DNA from: Cryptosporangium arvum DSM 44712
GTDB lineage: Bacteria; Actinomycetota; Actinomycetes; Mycobacteriales; Cryptosporangiaceae
Direction: 5' to 3'
Assembly (NCBI RefSeq): GCF_000585375.1
Contig: NZ_KK073874.1
Coordinates: forward strand, 2,170,001-2,234,000
Length of the DNA stretch: 64,000 bases
The notes beneath the pieces were generated by a model, which saw only the letters and a list, made by a program, of their open reading frames with translations, had not been told where the DNA came from and searched no databases. Positions 7,948-16,261 of the stretch are shown piece by piece. The position numbers and the translations under genes were made by a program. Within the stretch, counting starts at the first letter, position 1, and each line of letters starts with the position of its first letter.

Positions 7948-9020
7948 GAGGCGTCCTTTCCGAGCGCACGCAGGGCGTTCTGCACCTTGACGACGTACTG
8001 CTGGGTCTCCGCGTACGGCGGGATGCCGTCGTAGCGGCGGACCGCGCCCCCACCCGCGTTGTAGGCGGCGAGGGCCAGTGGCAGCGACCCGAACTCGTTC
8101 AGGTGCTGCTTGAGCAAGCGGGCGGCGCCGTCCACGGCCTGCCGGGCGTCGAACGGATCGACGCCCAGTTCGCGGGCAGTGGCCGGCATGATCTGCATCA
8201 GGCCGCGCGCGCCGGCGCGGCTCACGGCGTCGGGATCGTAGTTCGACTCGATCTTGGCGACCGCCGCCAGCAGCGCGGGAGAGATCCCGCGGCGGGTTCC
8301 GGCCGAGGTGAACAGGTCGGCGAACGGCACCCCGGCGAGCACCCCACCGCTGCCGGCCCCGCCGGCCGACGCGGCCGAACCGAGCGCGGCGTTACGCAGC
8401 AGGCTGCCGGCGGCGTTGAGCGCGGAGGTCTGCAACTCCTCGGCGGGCAGCACCCGGCGGATCGAGGTCGGGGTCTCGTAGACCGGGCCGATCTTCACCT
8501 GCTCGCCGGGCTCCGGCGCGTGCAGCATCTTGCCCTTGCCCAGGTAGATGCCGATGTGCTCGTAGCCGTCGAAGACCAGCAGGTCACCGGGCTTGGCCTG
8601 GCTCAGCGACGCGACCGGGGAACCCTCCAGCCGCTGGTGGCGCACCAGCCGGGGAACCTCGACGCCGAGGTCCCGGAAGACCCGCTGCACCAGCCCGGAA
8701 CAGTCCAGGCCCTTGGCCGGGTCGGTGCCGCCGAACACGTAGGGCACGCCGAGGTACTTGCGGGCCGCGGTGACCACGTCGGCGCCGGTCGGGCCGCCGG
8801 GGCTGAGCGCGTTCCCGACGCGGTCGACGGTGCTGCTCCCCGCGGTGCCCCCGGTGGCCGCCGTGGCCTCGGTGGCCTCGGACGCGCTCGTCTGGGCCGC
8901 GCTGAGCGCTCCGGCGAACCCGGACGGCTGCCCCACCCCGGCGCCGAACCGCGTCGCTGTCTGCGCGATCTGGCTCTGGATCGCCAGCATTCGCGACGTG
9001 ACCTCCGCCAAACCGGTCAA
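7944..9020 (-). CDS. Bifunctional NlpC/P60 endopeptidase - SLT lytic transglycosylase
   Basis: This is a predicted flagellar peptidoglycan hydrolase, in the place where other bacteria use FlgJ. The 358-residue protein has an NlpC/P60 cysteine peptidase domain (about 75-190; catalytic Cys in GLDCSGLVQRVF, His in EHIGIYLG) followed by an SLT transglycosylase domain (about 240-350; catalytic Glu in AAVAKIESNYDP, then GLMQIMPATA and AYNAGGGAV). There is no obvious signal peptide, so export through the flagellar apparatus is an inference. The chosen start is TTG 9020 (LTGLAEVTSRMLAIQ) with GAGGGGG 6 nt upstream, 22 nt after fliJ. Confidence 0.85.
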   Translation of the reverse strand: MTGLAEVTSRMLAIQSQIAQTATRFGAGVGQPSGFAGALSAAQTSASEATEATAATGGTAGSSTVDRVGNALSPGGPTGADVVTAARKYLGVPYVFGGTDPAKGLDCSGLVQRVFRDLGVEVPRLVRHQRLEGSPVASLSQAKPGDLLVFDGYEHIGIYLGKGKMLHAPEPGEQVKIGPVYETPTSIRRVLPAEELQTSALNAAGSLLRNAALGSAASAGGAGSGGVLAGVPFADLFTSAGTRRGISPALLAAVAKIESNYDPDAVSRAGARGLMQIMPATARELGVDPFDARQAVDGAARLLKQHLNEFGSLPLALAAYNAGGGAVRRYDGIPPYAETQQYVVKVQNALRALGKDAS

Positions 9021-9042
9021 CGATGCCCCCTCGTCCCCTGCT

Positions 9043-9516
9043 TCAGGAGCCTTCGTCGCCCCCGGCAGAGTTCTCCGTGTTGTCCATCGGCGGCTTCGTC
9101 CGCGACCTTCGGGTTGTGGCCAATTCGTCGACGAGCACCTGGTCCTCGGCCAGCTCGGCCGCGGCCCGTTCGGCCTTGTGACGTTCCTCGAGCTTCTCCA
9201 CGGCCCGCCGGGCCTGGGACGCGTCGGTGTAGTCGCGCAACTTCGCCGCGACCGCCTCCTGCGCGTCCACCACGACGCGCTGGGCCGCGAAGAGCTCACC
9301 GGCCAGCGCCTGCCGGGCCGAGATCGCGGCCACGTACGACCGGGCCAGCGCCGACTCCGGGAGCTGCCGCCCCCGCAACGTCTCGCCGCTGCGCTCCACC
9401 ATCAGCTCCGCTTCCCGTAGCGCCGCCCGCGCGGCGAGCACCTCGCCGCGCAGCGCGTCCTCCTTCGCCTGACGCGCACGCAGCACGGTGGCGAGCCGGA
9501 ACCGTTTCTTCGCCAT
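9043..9516 (-). CDS. fliJ: Flagellar export chaperone FliJ
   Basis: FliJ is the coiled-coil stalk of the FliH-FliI-FliJ ATPase complex, and escorts substrates to the export gate. The 157 residues begin MAKKRFRLATVLRARQAKED, the usual FliJ opening, and are almost entirely charged alpha-helix rich in Ala, Arg and Glu. Its ATG overlaps the fliI stop by one base, so it should be co-translated with fliI. Sequence conservation in this family is low; the call rests on length, helical pattern and position. Confidence 0.85.
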   Translation of the reverse strand: MAKKRFRLATVLRARQAKEDALRGEVLAARAALREAELMVERSGETLRGRQLPESALARSYVAAISARQALAGELFAAQRVVVDAQEAVAAKLRDYTDASQARRAVEKLEERHKAERAAAELAEDQVLVDELATTRRSRTKPPMDNTENSAGGDEGS

Positions 9517-10868
9517 CAGCTGGAGTTCAGCAGCTGGGCCATGGCGTCCCAGGCGGCGCCGGCCGGATACGGATCCCCGAGGCTCTGCCGCAGGAACGCG
9601 GTGATCGCCGGCCAGAGCTCGCGGGCCCGGTCGGCGTCGGGGTTGGTGCCCGGCACGTACGCGCCGATCTCCAGCAACTCCCGCACGTCCCGGTACGCGG
9701 CCATCAGCCGGCGCAGCTCGCTCGCCATCGCTTTCTGCTCGCGGGTCGTGATCGCGCCGGAGACCCGGGACACCGACTCCAGCACGTCGATCGCGGGGAA
9801 GTGCCCGGAGGTCGCGAGCTTGCGGTCGAGCACGACGTGCCCGTCCAGGATCGAGCGGGCGGTGTCGGCGATCGGCTCGTTCTGGTCGTCGCCCTCGACC
9901 AGCACGGTGTAGAGCCCGGTGATCGTGCCCGCGGACCCGGGCCCGGCCCGTTCGAGCAGCCGCGGCAGCAGCGCGAACACCGACGGCGGGTACCCCCGGG
10001 TGGCCGGCGGCTCACCGGCCGAGAGCCCGACCTCGCGCTGGGCCATCGCGGTCCGGGTGAGGCTGTCCATCATCAGCAGGACGTCCTTGCCGCGGTCGCG
10101 GTACCATTCGGCGATCCGGGTCGCGACGAAACCGGCACGCAGCCGCACCAGCGGGGGCGTGTCCGAGGTCGCGACGACCACGACGGCGCGGGCCAGGCCC
10201 TCCGGCCCCAGGTCGTGTTCGAGGAACTCGCGGACCTCACGCCCGCGTTCCCCGATCAGCGCGACGACCGTGATCTCGGCCTCGGTGCCCCGGGTGATCA
10301 TCGACATCAGGCTGGACTTGCCGACGCCGGAGCCGGCGAAGATGCCGATGCGCTGACCCCGGCCGCACGGCACCAGCGTGTCCAGCGCGCGGACGCCCAG
10401 CGGCAGCGGGAAGCGGATCAACCCGCGTTCCATCGCGGTCGGCGGCTCGCCCTCGACCGAGACCCACTCGGTGTTGACGAGCGGCGGCCCGTTGTCCATC
10501 GGGCGCCCCAGGCCGTCGAGCACCCGGCCGCGCAGCGACTCGCCGACCTGGATCTGCAGCGGCGACCCGGTGTTGACCGCGCGGTCACCGGCTCCGACGC
10601 CCCCCAGCGGGCCGAGGGGCAGGCAGGACAGGCGGGCGCCGTCGAGCGCCACCACCTCGGCGGCGATCGTCGTGTTGTCGCCGCGCCCGGAGCCGCTCCG
10701 GATGCCGGCCATCCCGCCGATGCCGCCGATCCGGACCAGGTCACCGACCCGCCCGGGCACACCGACGACCGACACCGACAGACCGAGCACCGAGTCGACG
10801 CGGCCGGTGACCTCCGGCTGGGCCGCGCGGATCGCGGGCGCCAGCCGGTGCTGGAGCAGCCGGCTCAC
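9516..10868 (-). CDS. fliI: Flagellum-specific ATPase FliI
   Basis: FliI is the hexameric ATPase of the flagellar type III export apparatus. The 450-residue protein is related to the F1 beta subunit and shows Walker A (GIFAGSGVGKSSL), Walker B (VLLMMDSLTR) and the family segments GRPMDNGPP and PATRGYPPSVFALLPRLLER. The true start is GTG 10868, which overlaps the fliH stop (GTGA) and gives MSRLLQHRLAP; the frame extends further upstream but only through fliH sequence. It lies in the overlapping block fliF-G-H-I-J. Confidence 0.96.
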   Translation of the reverse strand: MSRLLQHRLAPAIRAAQPEVTGRVDSVLGLSVSVVGVPGRVGDLVRIGGIGGMAGIRSGSGRGDNTTIAAEVVALDGARLSCLPLGPLGGVGAGDRAVNTGSPLQIQVGESLRGRVLDGLGRPMDNGPPLVNTEWVSVEGEPPTAMERGLIRFPLPLGVRALDTLVPCGRGQRIGIFAGSGVGKSSLMSMITRGTEAEITVVALIGERGREVREFLEHDLGPEGLARAVVVVATSDTPPLVRLRAGFVATRIAEWYRDRGKDVLLMMDSLTRTAMAQREVGLSAGEPPATRGYPPSVFALLPRLLERAGPGSAGTITGLYTVLVEGDDQNEPIADTARSILDGHVVLDRKLATSGHFPAIDVLESVSRVSGAITTREQKAMASELRRLMAAYRDVRELLEIGAYVPGTNPDADRARELWPAITAFLRQSLGDPYPAGAAWDAMAQLLNSS

Positions 10869-11590
10869 CACGGCTGATCGGTCGCGTCGACCATGCCCAG
10901 CGCTTCGCCGACGCGCAGGAGAGCCGCGGAGAGCCGGGCGTCGACGACCGTCGCGTCGCTCTCGGCGATCGCGTCGCCGCTGGCCAGCGATGCGTCCGGC
11001 TCGAGGGTCACGGTGCGCCCGTCGATGACGAGCGGGCCTTCGTGGTCGGCTTCCGCGGTGAGCGTCGCGTGGTCGGCCGGGTTGACCCGCACCAGCACCG
11101 GGCGGCCGACCGGCACCAGCTCGAGCGCGCGCGCCACCGCGTCGCGCCCGGGTGAGTCGGCCAGCGCGAGCTCCCGGCCCAGTACCGCCTCTGCGAGGAC
11201 GAACGCCGCGCTGACCAGCTCGTTCTCTAGCTCCATCGCGCTCGGCGCGGCCCGCTGCTCCAACGCGTTCGCGGCCGCCGCGACGGTCTGCAACGCCCGC
11301 TGCAGGCCCGCTTGCCGAGCCTGGTCGAACCGCTGGGTCTCCTCCTCGGCGAGCCGGCGGGCGGCTTCGGCCTCCAGCTTCGCCGCGCGTCGGCCCTCGG
11401 CCCACCCGGCGGCGAACCCGGCGGCCTTCGCGGCTTCTTTCGCCGCCGTGAGCTCGGCGTCGACCGCGGGGACGCGCGGCACCCGCCCCCCGGCCCGGCC
11501 GAGGTTCGTGTCGAACGACGCGCTGACGGCGACGTCGGCCGCCGCGCCGCGCAGCACGCCGGTGGCGGTCGGGTCAGGCGACGAACTCAT
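10865..11590 (-). CDS. fliH: Flagellar assembly protein FliH
   Basis: FliH is the peripheral stator-like regulator that inhibits FliI and docks it to the C-ring. The 241-residue protein has a variable N-terminus, a long Ala/Glu coiled coil with GxxxG-type spacing (AAGFAAGWAEGRRAAKLEAE) and a C-terminal globular domain (VLVRVNPADHATL and the glycine-rich LASGDAIAESDATVVDARLS) like V-ATPase subunit E. Its 5' end overlaps fliG by 17 nt and its stop overlaps the fliI GTG. Confidence 0.9.
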   Translation of the reverse strand: MSSSPDPTATGVLRGAAADVAVSASFDTNLGRAGGRVPRVPAVDAELTAAKEAAKAAGFAAGWAEGRRAAKLEAEAARRLAEEETQRFDQARQAGLQRALQTVAAAANALEQRAAPSAMELENELVSAAFVLAEAVLGRELALADSPGRDAVARALELVPVGRPVLVRVNPADHATLTAEADHEGPLVIDGRTVTLEPDASLASGDAIAESDATVVDARLSAALLRVGEALGMVDATDQPW

Positions 11591-12587
11591 CGTCGTCTCC
11601 CCGCCGGATCGTGATCTGGCCCGACGCTTCCAGCGCCCGGATGTTCTGGACGACCTTCGCCTGGGCCTCCTCGACCTGGCGGAGGCGGACCGGGCCGAGC
11701 ATCTCGACCTCGTCGGCGAGGTTCTCGGCGGCCCGGCCGGACAGGTTGCGCATGATCTTGTCGCGCACCGCGTCGTTGACGCCCTTGAGCGCGGTGGCCA
11801 GGTCGGCCGACTCCACCTGGCGGAGCACCAGCTGGATGGACCGGTCCTCGAGCCCGATGATGTCCTCGAACATGAACATCTTGCTGCGGACCTCTTCGGC
11901 CAGCTCCGGGTTGAGCGTCTCGAGGCCCTCGAGGATCATCTTCTCGGTGCCGCGGTCGGCGCGGTTGATGATCTCGACCAGCGGTTGCAGGCCGCCGACC
12001 ACCGACATCTCGGTCGGCTGGAGCACCGAGGAGAGCTTGCGTTCGAGCGTCTCCTCGACCTGCCGGATCGTGTCGGGCGACGTCCGGTCCATCACCGCGA
12101 TGCGGTTGGCGACGTCGGCCTGGAGGGTGGGGGAGAGCCCGGACAGGATGCCCGAGGCCTGGGTCGCGGTCATGTGGGCCAGCACCAGCGCGATCGTCTG
12201 CGGGTGCTCGTCCTGGAGGAACGAGAGCAGCTGGCGGGCCTCGGCCCGCTGCAGGAAGTTGAACGGGACGTCCGCGATGCTCTTGGAGAGCCGCCCGATG
12301 AGGTCGGCCGCCCGTTCCGCGCCGACCGAGGCTTCCAGTAGGTCGCGCGCGTAGTCCAGGCCGCCCTGGCCGGCGTACTTGTTCGCGGTGGCCAGGTCGT
12401 GGAACTCGAACAGGACGTCGTCGGCGGTCTCGGTCTCGATCTGCCCGAGCCGCGCGATCTCCGCGGTCAGCTCCTCGATCTCGTTCTCGCGCATCTGCGC
12501 GAGGATCTTCGAGGACGCCTCCTTGCCCATCTGCACGAGCAGGATCGCGGTCTTGCGCAGCCCGGTCATGTCGGTGGTGGTGGTCAT
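11574..12587 (-). CDS. fliG: Flagellar motor switch protein FliG
   Basis: FliG is the rotor protein that contacts MotA and sits on the FliF ring. The 337-residue protein contains the FliG N domain (TGLRKTAILLVQMGKEASSK), the middle domain with EHPQTIALVLAHM, and the charged torque helix of the C domain (MFMFEDIIGLEDRSIQLVLRQ). The length is normal for the family. Its ATG overlaps the last base of fliF and its end overlaps fliH. Confidence 0.97.
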   Translation of the reverse strand: MTTTTDMTGLRKTAILLVQMGKEASSKILAQMRENEIEELTAEIARLGQIETETADDVLFEFHDLATANKYAGQGGLDYARDLLEASVGAERAADLIGRLSKSIADVPFNFLQRAEARQLLSFLQDEHPQTIALVLAHMTATQASGILSGLSPTLQADVANRIAVMDRTSPDTIRQVEETLERKLSSVLQPTEMSVVGGLQPLVEIINRADRGTEKMILEGLETLNPELAEEVRSKMFMFEDIIGLEDRSIQLVLRQVESADLATALKGVNDAVRDKIMRNLSGRAAENLADEVEMLGPVRLRQVEEAQAKVVQNIRALEASGQITIRRGDDDEFVA

Positions 12588-14200
12588 CAGCGCGACACCT
12601 CCCGGCGGTCACCGAGCCAGCTGCGGAGCAGCTGTGCCACCTCCTCGGGCTGCTTCTCCACCATCTCGGCGATCTCGCGCTGACGGGTCTCCTTGTCCGG
12701 GCCGAGACGGGTCGGACCGGCTTCGATCGCGGCGGGGCTGTTCGCCGCCTCGAGTTCGCGCATCCGCTCCCGTTCGAGCGCGGCCTGCATCTCCTCGAGC
12801 TGCAGCCGCTCGGACGGGGTGAGCGTCGTCCGCTGCTGCTTCTTGCGGTTCTTGCGGCTGACGAACGCGGCGATCAGCATCAGCAGCGCGATCAGCCCGA
12901 TCGCGGCGCCGCTCTTGATCGTGCCCATCATCTGGGCCTGCTTGGCCGCGGCCTGGGACTCGGCCAGCTCCTTGGCCGCGGCCTTCGCCGCCGACTCGTC
13001 GAACGGCAGCGCGGTGACCGCGAGGCTGTCGCCGCGGGTGGTGTCGAGCGCGGCCGCGGACTGCACGAGAGTCTGGATCTTCGCGGTGTTCGCCGACGCG
13101 GGGACGTTGGAGTCCAGCAGCACCGCGATGCCCATCCGGCGGATGGCGCCCGGCGCGGAGTTGCGGGTCTCGGTCACCGAGTTCACCGCGTTGTTCTTCG
13201 TCGTCGTGCTGTTCTCGTAGTTGTTCGAGCCGTTGGACCCGCTCGGCACCTGGATGTTGTCGGGCCCGAGGACACCGCCGACCGCGTTGCCGTTGCCGGA
13301 GAACGTCTCGGTCTTCTGGGATTCGGCCAGCGGCTGGGTGTTCGCGTCGGAGTTGTAGGTCTGGGTCTTGGTCTGGGTGTTGTCGTAGTCGAGGTCGGCG
13401 GTGACCGTGACCGCGGCCTTGCCCTTGCCGACGACCTGCTCGAGCATCGTGCGGATCGAGTCCTGCATGTCGTCCTCGAAGGCCTCGGTCTGCTTCGAGC
13501 TGGAGTCGCCGCCGGCCGCGGTCGTGGTCTGACCGCCCTTGGCCAGTACGGAGCCGTCGGCGCCGGCCAGCGTCACGTCGGAGGAGTCCATGCCCTCGAC
13601 GCTGGAGGAGACCAGGTTGATGATGGCCTGCACCTGGCTGTCGGTGAGGTCCTTGCCGGCCGCGGTCTTGACCAGCACGGACGCCGTGGGCCTCTGCTGG
13701 TCGTCGGCGAAGACGTCCTTCTGCGGCAGTGCGAGGTGGACGGTGGCCGCCTCCACGCCGTCGATCGAGGAGATCGTGCTCGCCAGCTCCCCTTCGAGCG
13801 CGCGCTGGTAGCTGACGTGCTGCATGAACTCCGACGTCGTCACGCCCTGCTTGTCCAGCAGCGAGTAGCCGGTGTCCTCACCGGCCGGCAGCCCCTGCCC
13901 GGCCATCTGCAGGCGCAGGTCGTAGACCTGGTCGCGCGGCACCATGATCGTGGCGCCGCCGTCGGCCAGCTCGTACTCCACGTTCGCGGCGCCGAGCTTC
14001 TCCACGATCGCCGACGCGTCGGTGGCCGACAGGTTGCTGAACAGCGAGGCCATCGTCGGCTTCGACGCCCAGGAGGCGAAGAAGTAGCCGCCGACGACCA
14101 GGGCCAGGACCGCCACGACGAGCACGGCCTTCTGCCCCGCGGAGAAGGCCTTGAAGCCTTCGACTCCGCGGCCCAGGGCACGCTTCAGGCGGTCGACCAT
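12587..14200 (-). CDS. fliF: MS-ring protein FliF
   Basis: FliF builds the membrane-embedded MS ring on which rotor and export gate are assembled. The 537-residue protein has transmembrane helices near residues 25-46 and 431-448, a YscJ/FliF ring domain between them (ATDASAIVEKLGAANVEYEL, QRALEGELASTISSIDGV), and a cytoplasmic C-terminus ending in the FliG-binding helix (PEEVAQLLRSWLGDR). It starts 3 nt after the fliE stop. Confidence 0.96.
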   Translation of the reverse strand: MVDRLKRALGRGVEGFKAFSAGQKAVLVVAVLALVVGGYFFASWASKPTMASLFSNLSATDASAIVEKLGAANVEYELADGGATIMVPRDQVYDLRLQMAGQGLPAGEDTGYSLLDKQGVTTSEFMQHVSYQRALEGELASTISSIDGVEAATVHLALPQKDVFADDQQRPTASVLVKTAAGKDLTDSQVQAIINLVSSSVEGMDSSDVTLAGADGSVLAKGGQTTTAAGGDSSSKQTEAFEDDMQDSIRTMLEQVVGKGKAAVTVTADLDYDNTQTKTQTYNSDANTQPLAESQKTETFSGNGNAVGGVLGPDNIQVPSGSNGSNNYENSTTTKNNAVNSVTETRNSAPGAIRRMGIAVLLDSNVPASANTAKIQTLVQSAAALDTTRGDSLAVTALPFDESAAKAAAKELAESQAAAKQAQMMGTIKSGAAIGLIALLMLIAAFVSRKNRKKQQRTTLTPSERLQLEEMQAALERERMRELEAANSPAAIEAGPTRLGPDKETRQREIAEMVEKQPEEVAQLLRSWLGDRREVSR

Positions 14201-14203
14201 CGG

Positions 14204-14587
14204 TTACTGCATCCGCATGATCTCTTGGAACGCGGCGACGGCCTTGTCCCGCACGGCGACGGTCAGCTGGGTCGCCAGCGCGGCTTCGGTCGCGGCGACC
14301 GTGTAGTCGTGGACGTCGGTGAGGCTGCCGGTGGCGGCCTTCACGGCCAGGTCGTCCTTGCGGGTCTGCAGCGCCTGGAGGTTCTGGAGGCTGTCGGCGA
14401 GCTGGGCGGCGAAGCCCTTCGCGCTCTCCGAGGTCTCCTCGGTGTTGCCGGCGGCCGGCAGCGCGCTGCTGGTGCCGCTCATCCCGATGCCGGAGACCGC
14501 GATCGGGGCGATGGGGTCACTGGCGCCGCCGGCGCCGATCGCGCCGACGGCGCTGAACGAGCCGATTGAACCGATCGGAGTCGTCAC
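14204..14587 (-). CDS. fliE: Rod-MS ring junction protein FliE
   Basis: FliE connects the MS ring to the proximal rod. The 127-residue product has a Gly/Ser/Ile-rich N-terminus and the conserved C-terminal ~70 residues ([48 protein letters not shown], ending AFQEIMRMQ). It starts with GTG and lies between flgC (3-nt gap) and fliF (3-nt gap). The usual family length is about 100 residues; the extra N-terminal part is low complexity. Confidence 0.92.
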   Translation of the reverse strand: MTTPIGSIGSFSAVGAIGAGGASDPIAPIAVSGIGMSGTSSALPAAGNTEETSESAKGFAAQLADSLQNLQALQTRKDDLAVKAATGSLTDVHDYTVAATEAALATQLTVAVRDKAVAAFQEIMRMQ

Positions 14588-14590
14588 TTA

Positions 14591-14995
14591 TCAGCCCTTC
14601 CCGAGTTGGATGGCCTGCGTGTAGGAGTCCTTCGCGCGGTCGATCACGGCCAGGTTGGACTGGTAACCGCGCTGCGCCATCAGCAGCTGGCCCATCTGGT
14701 CGGCCAGGTCGATGTCGGGCATCCGGACGTACCCCTCGGCGTCGGCCATCACGTTGTCCGGCGCGTAGACCAGGCGCCCCTCGGCCGGACCTTCGACGAT
14801 GCCGCCGACCTGGACGCCGCCCTTGCCGTCGCCGTAGTCGACCGCCTGCGCGATGACCTGTTTGGCGCGGTAGGCCTCGCCGCTGGTCGGCCGGACGTCG
14901 TTGATGTTGGCGAGGTTGTCGGAGATCGCGTCCAGCCACTTGCGGTGCACGGTCACGCCGGTGCTGGAGATGCCGATGGCAGGAAAGAGGGACAT
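14591..14995 (-). CDS. flgC: Flagellar basal-body rod protein FlgC
   Basis: FlgC is a proximal rod subunit. The 134-residue protein begins MSLFPAIGISSTGVTVHRKW with the rod motif ISDNLANINDV and ends with the rod C-terminal helix (MGQLLMAQRGYQSNLAVID, SYTQAIQLGKG). The reading frame is open further upstream, but ATG 14995 has AGGAG about 6 nt away and fits the family N-terminus. It follows flgB by 14 nt and precedes fliE, the typical flgB-flgC-fliE order. Confidence 0.95.
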   Translation of the reverse strand: MSLFPAIGISSTGVTVHRKWLDAISDNLANINDVRPTSGEAYRAKQVIAQAVDYGDGKGGVQVGGIVEGPAEGRLVYAPDNVMADAEGYVRMPDIDLADQMGQLLMAQRGYQSNLAVIDRAKDSYTQAIQLGKG

Positions 14996-15009
14996 TCGCA
15001 CTCCTGGAG

Positions 15010-15408
15010 CTACGCGCCGCCGCCGGCGGCCACGGTGCGGATCGCGCCGTACTGGTCGTCCATCGCGCGGATCATCAGCTGGTACCGCAGCTGGGTGTCG
15101 ATGTTCGAGATGACCTCGTGGTCGAGGTTGACGTTGTTGCCGTCGGTGCGGGTCGGCTCGAGCGACCGGGCCATCGACGGCTGGGTGGCCTCGTCGGCGA
15201 GCGCCGCGCGGCTGATCGCGGCCCTGGTCTCGCCGTCGAAGCCGGCACCGGCGTCCACGGCCTGACGCAGAGCGTCCTCGAACTGGACGCGGCCGGCCAG
15301 GAACTGGGGGGTGTTGACGTTGGCGACGTTGTCGGCCGTCACGCGCTGGCGCATCGCCAGGCCGTCCATGGCGGTCTTGATCACGCTGGAAGTGACGGTG
15401 TCGAACAC
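15010..15408 (-). CDS. flgB: Flagellar basal-body rod protein FlgB
   Basis: FlgB is a proximal rod subunit and the first gene of the long flgB-to-flgE block. The 132 residues start MFDTVTSSVIKTAMDGLAM, contain VTADNVANVNTPQF and end with a rod-type helix (LRYQLMIRAMDDQYGAI). The start is GTG 15408, not the overlapping out-of-frame ATG at 15410. A FliA-like promoter ends 9 nt before this GTG, so the long basal-body transcript probably begins here with little or no 5' leader. Confidence 0.94.
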   Translation of the reverse strand: MFDTVTSSVIKTAMDGLAMRQRVTADNVANVNTPQFLAGRVQFEDALRQAVDAGAGFDGETRAAISRAALADEATQPSMARSLEPTRTDGNNVNLDHEVISNIDTQLRYQLMIRAMDDQYGAIRTVAAGGGA

Positions 15409-15417
15409 ATCTCCCCC

Positions 15418-15443
15418 TACGGCTCTCGGGAGCAGTTCCTGAG
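15418..15443 (-). promoter_or_regulatory. Candidate FliA-type promoter for the flgB operon
   Basis: Minus strand CTCA, 16-nt spacer, GCCGTA, then 9 nt to the flgB GTG. It lies in the 54-nt gap between the preceding small gene and flgB, and has the same geometry as the fliM and flbD promoters. Confidence 0.55.
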
Positions 15444-15462
15444 TAGTTCTGGTGCACTGCGG

Positions 15463-15855
15463 TCAGATCGCTTGATCCAGGTACGCCGGGCGGGCGGCGC
15501 CGCTGTCGAAGAGCTCGATCTTGCTGGTCAGCGCGGCCTGCCTCCGGTTTCCGGCCATCGCTCTGGCGATCGCCTCGGCGGCCGCGAGCTGCCGGGCCAG
15601 GATGCGGTCGGCCCGCGGCCGCAGGTCGAGCGGGAGCGGGCCGATGCCCTCCGGCGGCGCCCAGGCGTCCGACGGCGGTGTCTCACGCAGGAACTGGTCG
15701 GCGCGCAGGAGTTCCTCGATCTCCGCGACGTCGGCCTCCAGGTGGTCGAGCGCGTCCACCCAGGCCGACCGCCAGTCGGTCAATGAACTCTTTTCAATCT
15801 CACGGATTACCGCCGGCTGGGCGCCGTCCGCAGGGGTCGATCGAAAAGAATTCAT
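15463..15855 (-). CDS. Small helical flagellar-cluster protein of unknown function (fliT position)
   Basis: I do not recognise the family. The 130-residue product is soluble and mostly helical, with segments such as WRSAWVDALDHLEADVAEI and RADRILARQLAAAEAIARAM, and has no membrane segment or signal peptide. It starts 3 nt after fliS and ends just before the flgB promoter, which is where many bacteria place fliT, the FliD/FliC chaperone. A FliT-like or other export-chaperone role is inferred from size, helicity and position only. The ATG start follows directly on the fliS stop. Confidence 0.75.
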   Translation of the reverse strand: MNSFRSTPADGAQPAVIREIEKSSLTDWRSAWVDALDHLEADVAEIEELLRADQFLRETPPSDAWAPPEGIGPLPLDLRPRADRILARQLAAAEAIARAMAGNRRQAALTSKIELFDSGAARPAYLDQAI

Positions 15856-15858
15856 CCG

Positions 15859-16248
15859 TCAGGCCGACCCGACGGCCATCGCGGCCTCGCGCCAGGCGTC
15901 GCGCAACTCGTTGGCCAGCTCGAGCGTCGACGCGGCCTTCCCGGCGTCCTGCTTGATGTTGGCCTGGACGAGCTCCGAGAGCATCCAGCGGTAGAGCGCG
16001 GCGACGTTCTCGGCGCCGTCCCAGGCGGTGAGGTCGAGGGTGGCCAGCAGCTCGCTGATGATGTCCTGCGCGTGCATCAGACGCTCACCGGCGAGCAGCC
16101 GGTTGCCTTCGCGGATCGCCTGTTCGCCCTGGGCGATGTCCTGGACGAGACGGTCGTAGAGCATCACCAGCAGCCGGGCCGGCGACGCGGTGCTGATGCT
16201 GTCGGCCAGGTAGCGGGCGCGTGCGGCGCCGGGTGGCGGGTACGTCAT
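15859..16248 (-). CDS. fliS: Flagellin export chaperone FliS
   Basis: FliS binds the disordered C-terminus of flagellin and keeps it monomeric until export. The 129-residue protein shows the family core: ARYLADSISTASPARLLVML, then YDRLVQDIAQGEQAI, AGERLMHAQDIISELLATLD and ALYRWMLSELVQANI. It starts 13 nt after the fliD stop and belongs to the fliC-fliD-fliS late gene set. Confidence 0.95.
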   Translation of the reverse strand: MTYPPPGAARARYLADSISTASPARLLVMLYDRLVQDIAQGEQAIREGNRLLAGERLMHAQDIISELLATLDLTAWDGAENVAALYRWMLSELVQANIKQDAGKAASTLELANELRDAWREAAMAVGSA

Positions 16249-16261
16249 CAGGTACTCACTC

